Under the pieces are notes generated by a model that saw only the letters and a list, made by a program, of their open reading frames with translations, was not told where the DNA came from and searched no databases. This document shows positions 1 through 6,182 of a DNA stretch of 6,251 nucleotides, piece after piece. The position numbers and the translations under genes are program-made. The stretch is from contig JAUUYJ010000155.1 of the NCBI GenBank assembly GCA_030588275.1, positions 1-6,251 of the forward strand, read 5' to 3'. Each line of letters starts with the position of its first letter. The first letter of the stretch is position 1. This DNA comes from Candidatus Zixiibacteriota bacterium. Its GTDB lineage: Bacteria; Zixibacteria; MSB-5A5; GN15; JAAZOE01.

Positions 1-7
1 AGCTGCA

Positions 8-1198
8 TCATTCCACAAACATCTGAAGCTGGTTCTTGTAGAATTTATTATCCGGGTCCTGGTCAATCGCCTGCTGGATAAAATTTAACGCTTCGGCTTT
101 CTTACCCTGAAAAAAACAGATTTCGGCGGTCGTGTTCAAGGCTCGCGCCCGGTACGGTCCCGGAATCGTTTGGTCAATTGTGCGTCTGGCGTAAAGCTCT
201 GCTTCCTCTAAATTCGCTCGCCTTTCGAGACAGTACTTGGCAAAGGCGTACGACTGATCCCGGTTGTTTTGCCAGCCGGCTTTCATCCCTGATTTTTTCA
301 GGCGGATGGCGCGGGTGGTATCGTTTTTTATTAGTAGAATGTAATCGGCCTGAAACTGGAGTTTGGCCAGCTTTCTGTTTTTGATCGATTTGTCAGCCTC
401 GTCGGATGATGCATCAATACCAGCCTTGAGATATTTTCCGAGCCTTTTGCGCAGATTCTTTTTGCAGGCCAACCGGACCATCATCTGTCCCATGCTGACG
501 ATTTTGGAATTTGATTGGTATTTTGAAGTTAGCACCGCATCGGCTGAGGGGAAGACCGAATCGGTCGGAAGTTGATCTTTCCAGACGGCGTTGCAATAAT
601 TGCGGAAGAGTTCAAAGGCGTAGTCGTAAAATCCGGCTCGACCTATACCGACGGCAGAATGGTAATATTCTATCGCCTTAAGATGCTCGTTGTTGTCGCT
701 GAAATGTCCGGCTAAAAAGAGGGCGTCTTTATAGATTGGTTGTTTTTTATACCTCTCAATCCGTTTTGGAATGGTGATGCTTTCGTTGTAAACCTGATTG
801 AGCTTTTTGATCAAGGCCTGATACCCGCCGGTGTAACCGGTCCATCGTTGCATAACTATGCCCATCCGGTCAACCGTCATAAAGACCGGGTAGGTGGAGC
901 CAACCTTGTACTTTTGGGCCAGAGCAACTCCTTCACCCTGTTTGACATCGACGACATAATGAATGAATCGGTCCAGCGATAATTTTAGTTCTGCTACCGT
1001 CCCCGCTTCACGAGCGGCCTTTTGGCAAAACTCTCAGTCTTCGTGGACAAACTGAATCAGAACCGGATTGCCGTAATAGTGCGACAGGTCTAGAGCATCT
1101 TTGAGCGAACGGATTTTGGCCGCTTGAACCGGTGCCAAAATTATAAAAAACGCCAAGATGGCTATCAGAGTTCTATATATTGATTTTAGCATTTCCAT
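8..1198 (-). CDS. Exported thioredoxin-like selenoprotein (UxxC) with C-terminal TPR-like repeats; UGA at 1034-1036 read as selenocysteine
   Basis: The frame runs 396 codons from ATG (1198) to TGA (8-10), with one in-frame TGA at codon 55. Residues 1-26 look like a Sec signal peptide: a Lys/Arg-containing start, a hydrophobic core, and a VQA-A cleavage site, so the protein should act outside the cytoplasm. Residues ~30-125 resemble a thioredoxin fold. The strand VLIQFVHED leads straight into U-E-F-C (55-58), and a probable cis-Pro at 104 (STYPVF) precedes a GYTGGY segment. Residues ~156-190, 312-345 and 349-383 are TPR-like helical pairs, the last ending AIDQDPDN. The TGA falls exactly on the first Cys of CxxC, reading continues in frame for 341 codons, and a SECIS-like hairpin follows. 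Expected role: thiol/disulfide redox or reductase chemistry; substrate unknown. The start is uncertain: ATG 1192 and TTG 1207 (AGGGA about 5 nt upstream) are alternatives. It lies 84 nt after the dehydratase gene with no clear terminator between. The alternative is a pseudogene or sequencing error (TGC/TGT to TGA), which I consider less likely. Confidence 0.82.
995..1027 (-). promoter_or_regulatory. Putative bacterial SECIS element downstream of the UGA codon
   Basis: On the minus strand, just after the UGA (1036-1034), the RNA can form a 5-bp perfect stem CCGCU/AGCGG (1017-1013 with 1007-1003). It closes a 5-nt loop, CGUGA (1012-1008). A second outer stem UGCC/GGUA (1027-1024 with 998-995, one G-U pair) lies across an internal loop. 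The loop G is about 23 nt after the UGA, within the range typical of bacterial SECIS elements, which usually carry a G in the first two loop positions. It would bind SelB and direct Sec insertion. Hand-folded only; there is no bulged U near the loop as in E. coli fdhF. Confidence 0.62.
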
Positions 1199-1282
1199 AT
1201 TATACAAATTTATCCCTGTCTTGAACCTGACTTTTTTCCGTTTATTTTGCCAGACTATTTTATTACTTTTAAGGCCAATCCG

Positions 1283-3646
1283 CTATCCGGCTGTCTGTTC
1301 GGTGCGGCGGATGATTTCATCTTGAAGTGGTACTCCCAATTCGACGAAGTAATCGCTGTATCCTGCTACTCGGACAATCAAATCACGATGGGCATCCGGA
1401 TCTTTCTGCGCTTGTCGCAAGGTTCTGGCATCAACAACGTTGAATTGGATATGATGTCCGTTCATCTCAAAATAGGTCCGAACCAAATCAGAAATATTTT
1501 TGATCGCTTTATCACTCTCAAAAAACTCAGGGGTGAATTTTTGATTTAATAGCGTTCCCCCGGTTTTTAGCTGGTCGATCTTGGCGGCCGATTTCAAGAC
1601 GGCGGTAGGACCAAACCGATCGGCTCCCTGGACTGGTGAAATCCCCTCGGAGATTGGCAAACCAGCTTTGCGGCCATCCGGTGATGCTCCCATAACCGAT
1701 CCGAAATAGACATGGCAGGTGGTTGGCAAGAGATTAACCCGGAACTGCCCTCCCTTATAATTGGGGCGATTGTCTATTAGGTTAAAATATGATTCAAATA
1801 GGCGGACCCAGATATCATCGGCGTAATCGTCATCGTTACCGTATTTGGGGCTATTTGAAATTAATACCTGCCGGAGCGGTTCGTCGCCGTCAAAATTATT
1901 TTTGAGAGCCGACATCAGAGTTTCAAAGTCAAAACTGTTCTGGTCAAAAATATGATACTTAATGGCGGCCAGGCAGTCGGTCGTTGTGCCAACTCCAACC
2001 CCCTGAATATAAGAACTGTTGTAACGGGCTCCACCGCAGTTGTAATCCAGACCTGCTTCGATGCAGTCATCAATAAGAATCGATAGAAATGGTGATGGCA
2101 GAATCTCGCCCCAGAGCTTTTCTATAACTAAATTTCCTTTGATCTTAATCTCGATAAAGTGGCTCAACTGTTTTTCAAAGGCTGAATACAGTTGATCGAA
2201 ATTTTTAAACGACTCGATTTTGCCCGTTTTGATTCCGACCAGCTTGCCACTGCGCGGATCGGTGCCGTTAAATAGAGTGACTTCTAAAACCTTCGGGATG
2301 TTGAAATAGCCGGTCAGGATATAGCTTTCTTTTCCAAACGCGCCCGCTTCGACACAGCCTGAAGCACCACCGCACCGAGCATCAACCAGCGTTTTCCCTT
2401 GCCGCGTCAACTCTTTGATGATGGCATCGGTATTGAAAAGTGAGGGTTGTCCAAAACCGGTTTTTATGATCTTCAGGGCACGATGTAATAGTTTGTCGGG
2501 CGATTTTCTGCTGACCTGCACCATTGAGCTTGGTTGCAGGATGCGCATCTTTTCGATCACATCCAGCAGGATGTAGGTCATCTCGTTGGAACCATCGGCC
2601 CCGTCAACATCAACGCCACCAACATTGATCAAACAAAAATCGGTGTAGGTATTACTTTCCAAAGCTGTCACGCCAACTTTGGGAGGGGCCGGTTGATTGT
2701 TGAATTTGATCCAGAACGATTGCAATAGTTCAATCGTCCAGTCTTTGGTGAGGCTTTTGTCAGCCAGCCCCTCTGTGTAAAACGGGAAGAGGTGTTGGTC
2801 CAACCGTCCCGGGTTGAACGAATCCCAGGTGTTGAGTTCTATAATAACACCAAGATGCACAAACCAGTATGACTGAAGCGCTTCCCACAAATTTCGTGGT
2901 GCATGGGCCGGGACATGGCGGCATATTTCAGCCATCTGCGTCAGCTCTGTTTTCCGCTTTTGATCAGGTTCGGATATGGCCATCTCCGAAAGTTTTTCAG
3001 CATATCTAATCGCGTACAACATGATGGCATCGCAGGCGATTGACATGGCGGTCAGCTGATTCTTTTGATCTTCTGAATTTTTGCCTTCATTTTCTGTCAG
3101 TTGAGCGAGTCGGCTTTGTATGCGATTTTTGAAATTCAGGAAACCGTTTTTGTAAATTTTATCATCCAGGACGGTGTGGCCGGGGGCGCGCTGTTCCTGG
3201 AATTCGGTAAATATCCCAGCATCATAGGCGGTCAACCAATCGGCATCCATCTTGGCAAAAATCTGATCCCGAATTGACTGCCCCTTCCAATAGGGAGCGA
3301 TCTCTTTTTCCTGCTGTTCAAATGTTTGTCGGTCAACTTTGAACGATACCTTGGCGCGGGAATTGAGGATCTCAAAATCTTTCTGCGAATGGGTGCATAT
3401 TTCCGGATAGGTTGAGGTTGCTTTTGGTTTTGGCCCTCGTTCTCCAACGATCAACTCGCCGTCGTTGACTATCAGGGCTTTATTTTCAAGAATATATCTA
3501 AAGGCCAACGCCCGTGCGATCTGAACCGGTTGGGCATCGGCTTGACCGGATTTGTAAAAAGCAGTCAACAGTCCGGCCCGTTCCAGGTTTATTGATGGTG
3601 CGGTGTTGATCGTCTGATGTCGTAATTTTTCTATTCTGTCACTCAT
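1283..3646 (-). CDS. hypD: Glycyl radical enzyme, trans-4-hydroxy-L-proline dehydratase (HypD-type)
   Basis: A 787-residue cytoplasmic glycyl radical enzyme. The radical glycine is G762 in RVAGYSDYF, 25 residues from the C-terminus. The thiyl cysteine is C431 and the general base E433, in GGASGCVEAGAFG, the GCVE signature of dehydratase-type members. From memory, C. difficile HypD (789 aa) uses F152, H160, D278, S334, D339, F340, C434, E436, Y450, T645 and G765. Subtracting 3 gives the same residue type here every time: F149, H157, D275, S331, D336, F337, C431, E433, Y447, T642, G762. This supports radical dehydration of trans-4-hydroxy-L-proline to (S)-1-pyrroline-5-carboxylate, which ProC could reduce to proline; no proC is in the window. 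The ATG at 3646 has a strong GGAGG (3652-3656) inside the end of the activase gene and a 1-nt gap to its stop, so the two are translationally coupled. The name is unrelated to hydrogenase-maturation HypD. Other GCVE enzymes (choline lyase, diol dehydratases) fit less well. Confidence 0.88.
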   Translation of the reverse strand: MSDRIEKLRHQTINTAPSINLERAGLLTAFYKSGQADAQPVQIARALAFRYILENKALIVNDGELIVGERGPKPKATSTYPEICTHSQKDFEILNSRAKVSFKVDRQTFEQQEKEIAPYWKGQSIRDQIFAKMDADWLTAYDAGIFTEFQEQRAPGHTVLDDKIYKNGFLNFKNRIQSRLAQLTENEGKNSEDQKNQLTAMSIACDAIMLYAIRYAEKLSEMAISEPDQKRKTELTQMAEICRHVPAHAPRNLWEALQSYWFVHLGVIIELNTWDSFNPGRLDQHLFPFYTEGLADKSLTKDWTIELLQSFWIKFNNQPAPPKVGVTALESNTYTDFCLINVGGVDVDGADGSNEMTYILLDVIEKMRILQPSSMVQVSRKSPDKLLHRALKIIKTGFGQPSLFNTDAIIKELTRQGKTLVDARCGGASGCVEAGAFGKESYILTGYFNIPKVLEVTLFNGTDPRSGKLVGIKTGKIESFKNFDQLYSAFEKQLSHFIEIKIKGNLVIEKLWGEILPSPFLSILIDDCIEAGLDYNCGGARYNSSYIQGVGVGTTTDCLAAIKYHIFDQNSFDFETLMSALKNNFDGDEPLRQVLISNSPKYGNDDDYADDIWVRLFESYFNLIDNRPNYKGGQFRVNLLPTTCHVYFGSVMGASPDGRKAGLPISEGISPVQGADRFGPTAVLKSAAKIDQLKTGGTLLNQKFTPEFFESDKAIKNISDLVRTYFEMNGHHIQFNVVDARTLRQAQKDPDAHRDLIVRVAGYSDYFVELGVPLQDEIIRRTEQTAG

Positions 3647-3647
3647 G

Positions 3648-4451
3648 TTATCCTCCGATCAGGACGTCGTATCCGGCCGATGAAAAAGGGAGGGCGATCT
3701 GTTCTAATCGTTCAGGCGGTTGTGTTTTTGCCTTGGCAATTCCACCAGAGATATTATAACGCCGATACTTGTCAATCGCCAGTTGATTAAACGGGAGGAG
3801 CGTTACCGTTTGAACCGATCTGAGTTGGTTGATAAATTCAAGAATGGCTGACAGGTTATCAGTGGTGTCGGTGATTCCGGGAATAAGCGGGATGCGAATG
3901 TTGATCTGTTCTCGTGCCCTGTCCAGATTGGTGAGGTTATCCAGAATCAAACGGTTAGAGACGCCTACATATTTTTGGTGCTGGACGTCATCAATCAATT
4001 TCAAATCGAACAGATACAGATCAACCAGCCCGGCCAGCTTTTCAAACTCGGAAAACTCGGCATAGCCGGAGCTATCGACCGCGGTATGAATATTCTCATC
4101 ACGACAGAGGTGTAATATTTCGGCTAAGAAATCTGCCTGCATCATCGGCTCACCACCCGAAAAGGTTACTCCACCTCCCGATTGTGCGAAGAACGGTTCA
4201 TCCTTTATGATTTCACGAAATAATTCTGATGAGTTTACATTCGGACCAATAAATAACTGGCGACAGGGCAGGTTAGGTTCCAGCTTTGATGCGCCCGAAT
4301 CGAAGCAACCGGTCGATTGGATTTTGCCCCGGCTTTCGGGGTTATGGCACCATTTACAATTTAAAGGACAGCCCTGAAAGAAAACGGTTGTCCGTATTCC
4401 AGGTCCGTCATGGAGGGCGAATTTTTTAAGGTCGAAAACAGTTCCGGTCAT
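3648..4451 (-). CDS. hypE: Glycyl radical enzyme activating enzyme (radical SAM), HypE-like, with reduced cluster-insertion region
   Basis: A 267-residue radical-SAM protein that would use a [4Fe-4S] cluster and S-adenosylmethionine to abstract hydrogen from the glycine of the adjacent dehydratase. The N-terminus has the activase signature (FALHDGPGIRTTVFFQGCP), and the cluster motif CxxxCxxC is C28, C32, C35 followed by HNPES. The SAM-binding GGE motif is at 98-102 (SGGEP), after SGGGVTF. Most activases outside the pyruvate formate-lyase type carry a ferredoxin-like insertion with eight cysteines for two extra clusters after HNP. Here that region (about 36-75) is short and holds only C49 and C63, so the auxiliary clusters are probably absent. 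An in-frame TAA lies 9 nt upstream of ATG 4451, which fixes the start; no clear Shine-Dalgarno is visible. Partner assignment rests on adjacency to hypD. The canonical AmmeMemoRadiSam radical-SAM partner belongs to the same broad family but is a different type, so that role is less likely. Confidence 0.87.
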   Translation of the reverse strand: MTGTVFDLKKFALHDGPGIRTTVFFQGCPLNCKWCHNPESRGKIQSTGCFDSGASKLEPNLPCRQLFIGPNVNSSELFREIIKDEPFFAQSGGGVTFSGGEPMMQADFLAEILHLCRDENIHTAVDSSGYAEFSEFEKLAGLVDLYLFDLKLIDDVQHQKYVGVSNRLILDNLTNLDRAREQINIRIPLIPGITDTTDNLSAILEFINQLRSVQTVTLLPFNQLAIDKYRRYNISGGIAKAKTQPPERLEQIALPFSSAGYDVLIGG

Positions 4452-4466
4452 ATTGACTTATCAATA
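4451..4466 (-). repeat. Perfect inverted repeat overlapping the activase start codon (possible operator or weak RNA hairpin)
   Basis: On the minus strand TATTGA-TAAG-TCAATA forms a 6-bp perfect inverted repeat with a 4-nt spacer, whose last base is the A of the ATG. The half-sites recall FNR/CRP-family sites (TTGA...TCAA), but the spacing is 2 bp short of the FNR consensus. Lying 30-45 nt downstream of the predicted transcription start, it would suit a repressor or an occluding hairpin. It is AT-rich and may be chance. Confidence 0.3.
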
Positions 4467-4502
4467 AAATTAAGTGATGGCAGATGTTTCTCTGGCATGA
4501 AT

Positions 4503-4530
4503 ATTATATGATGAAAAGAATATAAGGCAA
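4503..4530 (-). promoter_or_regulatory. Predicted sigma70-type promoter for the activase-dehydratase operon
   Basis: A consensus -10 TATAAT (4508-4503) stands 16 nt downstream of TTGCCT (4530-4525; 4 of 6 to consensus). Transcription would start near 4496, leaving a leader of about 45 nt before ATG 4451. It sits in the only gap between the MEMO-AMMECR1 gene and the activase, which supports the pair having its own transcription unit. Confidence 0.6.
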
Positions 4531-4566
4531 GCGGAGAAGCGTGCAAGAGAGCTGAAACCAATGGCT

Positions 4567-6018
4567 CTACTTGATAATTTCAACGCTGAACTTATATACG
4601 CGAGCCTGTTTTTCTTTATAACTGTTTTTGGGGAGTCCCGCTTTGAGACAGGTCTGTTCCAAAAATGTTATCCGGTTCCAATCGTTTTCTGTGGCAACCT
4701 GTGGGAGCAATAACCCGGAATGGGATTCTAAACGAATCATCAGGCCGTGTCGTCCAACCCGGATTGACCGAATATCGTCAACGATTGCCAGAGGTGACAT
4801 AACCGAAATCTCATACCCCAGTTGGTCCAACTCTTCGGCAGTTACCGCTGGAAATCTGGGGTCCTCGAAGGCGGCGGCAAAGGCCATCTCCTGAATTGTT
4901 TCGGGCAACGGGAGACGGGCCTGAGTAAAACCGATACAGCCGCGCAGGTTCCCACCTTTGGTAAGGGTGACAAACGCCCCACGTTTTTCCCCAAGCCGCT
5001 GAGTCGGCGCCGGAGGAGGTACTGAAGTGAATTTTTTGTTTCCAACTCCGGAGGTCACGGTCTGGCGAGCAAGGTCGAGTAGATAGGTTTTCTCTTCCGG
5101 CGTGAATGGATCACCCTGTCTGACAACCGGTGTACCCTTTAAAGCAGTTTTTTTCGGTTCTGTTTTGGGACCGGTTATGACCGCCGAAAGGTAGCCGACA
5201 ACAGCCGAAAAATCGCCGGAAGCTTCACCAGAGGTTCCGTAGCTGATAATTTCCACCTCTTGTCCGCCCATCCGCCGGGTTGCCTCAATCACAGCCGCCA
5301 CCGGACCAAAGCCGCACGCTTCCGCTTTTTCTCCGGAAATACATTTAATAATCTCTTCTGACCGATATTTTTTTAGAGAGTTTTCAAAATTACGGTCAAG
5401 GCGCCGTGCCTCTTTTTCTTCGTGATAGTGAGACATATCAGTCGAGGCGACCAGCAAAATATTTTTCCCTTTTATGGCGGCTGTCAGAACTTCCGCCGCC
5501 GCTCGGATCGTTGATTCCTCCTGATCCCCCATAACCATTGCGACCAGTTTGAATTTTCCCAGGACCGTTTGCAGAAAAGGGAGATGAACTTCCAACGAAT
5601 GTTCTCCCTGTCCGCCCGAACCGGTATGACCGACGGTTGATGAATAGACATCGGGTAGTCTGTTGGACATACTGTCGGAAAGTTTGCGGTCGATTTCGAC
5701 AACGCCAATTGGTGTTTGGTAGGCTCCACCGGAATAGATGGAGACACCCTTAAAAAAACCATGGAAGGGAGCGATGACGATAACTGCATCGAAATTCTGA
5801 CCTTCGATCTGTTTATAGGCGTTGGCGGCGATCTGTCCGGAATAAATGTACCCGGCGTGTGGCGCAATAATTGCTCGGACCGAACCGTCAATCTGTCGTT
5901 TTTCCGCATCTTTAAAATACTGGGCCAACTGTTTGGCCAGATCGACCGGGTTGGAAGGGTAAAACTGCCCCGCCACCATCGGTCGACGAACCTCGGTGCT
6001 GTGTCCATAGTAGGTCAT
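4567..6018 (-). CDS. MEMO-AMMECR1 fusion protein (AmmeMemoRadiSam system components B and A)
   Basis: A cytoplasmic two-domain protein of 483 residues from ATG 6018. Residues ~10-282 are a MEMO domain: the family opening RRPMVAGQFYP, IAPHAGYIYSG (H54), APFHGFF (H86), STDMSHYH, and EACGFGPVAAVI (C235). H54, H86 and C235 correspond by position to the metal-binding H49, H81 and C244 reported for human MEMO1. A Lys/Pro-rich linker (~283-304) leads to an AMMECR1 domain (~305-482) with the hallmark LRGCIG at 358-363. Biochemical function is unresolved; in prokaryotes the two domains recur with a radical-SAM protein and are presumed to act together. The dedicated third partner is not identifiable here; the nearest radical-SAM gene is the activase 115 nt downstream. 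Start choice: the frame is open to a TTG at 6048 (493 aa), but ATG 6018 sits at the predicted transcription start and gives a typical family N-terminus. No SD is well placed for either. Confidence 0.9.
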   Translation of the reverse strand: MTYYGHSTEVRRPMVAGQFYPSNPVDLAKQLAQYFKDAEKRQIDGSVRAIIAPHAGYIYSGQIAANAYKQIEGQNFDAVIVIAPFHGFFKGVSIYSGGAYQTPIGVVEIDRKLSDSMSNRLPDVYSSTVGHTGSGGQGEHSLEVHLPFLQTVLGKFKLVAMVMGDQEESTIRAAAEVLTAAIKGKNILLVASTDMSHYHEEKEARRLDRNFENSLKKYRSEEIIKCISGEKAEACGFGPVAAVIEATRRMGGQEVEIISYGTSGEASGDFSAVVGYLSAVITGPKTEPKKTALKGTPVVRQGDPFTPEEKTYLLDLARQTVTSGVGNKKFTSVPPPAPTQRLGEKRGAFVTLTKGGNLRGCIGFTQARLPLPETIQEMAFAAAFEDPRFPAVTAEELDQLGYEISVMSPLAIVDDIRSIRVGRHGLMIRLESHSGLLLPQVATENDWNRITFLEQTCLKAGLPKNSYKEKQARVYKFSVEIIK

Positions 6019-6026
6019 AGTCCAAT

Positions 6027-6055
6027 AATTTACGACGCTTATCTCCAAATGTCAA
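6027..6055 (-). promoter_or_regulatory. Predicted promoter of the MEMO-AMMECR1 gene, near-leaderless
   Basis: A consensus -35 TTGACA (6055-6050) is followed after exactly 17 nt by TAAATT (6032-6027; 4 of 6 to TATAAT). Only 8 nt separate the -10 from ATG 6018, so the transcript would begin at or within a couple of bases of the start codon. That fits the lack of a well-spaced Shine-Dalgarno. If the promoter is real it excludes the TTG start at 6048. Confidence 0.5.
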
Positions 6056-6104
6056 ACGGTGTCGTCAAATTGCTGTAGGGCGGACGGTTTTGGGAAGTTT
6101 TTGT

Positions 6105-6134
6105 TTGCCCACCCTCGCCAAAATCGGCTATACT
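6105..6134 (+). promoter_or_regulatory. Predicted promoter of the divergent right-hand gene
   Basis: TTGCCC (6105-6110; 4 of 6 to the -35 consensus) lies 18 nt before TATACT (6129-6134; 5 of 6 to the -10 consensus). Transcription would start near 6141, giving a leader of about 42 nt that contains the C-rich tract and the GGAGG ribosome-binding site. It faces away from the MEMO-AMMECR1 promoter across the same intergenic region. Confidence 0.45.
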
Positions 6135-6182
6135 GACTCCAATAAATAATGTCCCCCCACCCCCCACGGAGGAATTAGTAAA

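Noticed and set aside
8..880. A stand-alone 290-residue TPR-like protein starting at 880.
   Set aside because: The start falls inside a thioredoxin fold right after the cis-Pro strand. The frame continues upstream through one UGA to a signal peptide, so this is only the C-terminal part of the selenoprotein.
8..1198. Pseudogene with a nonsense mutation.
   Set aside because: The single stop is a UGA exactly at a redox-cysteine position with a suitable hairpin after it, and there is no other frame damage. It remains the main alternative if selenium machinery is absent.
1199..1282. Terminator between the dehydratase and selenoprotein genes.
   Set aside because: The gap is AT-rich, but I found no GC-rich hairpin followed by a T-run on the minus strand.
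1247..1549. Plus-strand 100-residue ORF.
   Set aside because: It lies antisense over the C-terminal end of the dehydratase gene, including the glycyl radical motif, and its translation resembles no protein.
3648..4451. Radical-SAM gene as the canonical third member of the AmmeMemoRadiSam set.
   Set aside because: Its N-terminal HDGPGIR signature and 1-nt coupling to a glycyl radical enzyme mark it as that enzyme's activase. It also has its own promoter downstream of the MEMO-AMMECR1 gene.
5484..6008. Minus-strand 174-residue ORF and the plus-strand 120-residue ORF at 5716-6078.
   Set aside because: Both are other-frame shadows of the well-supported MEMO domain coding sequence.
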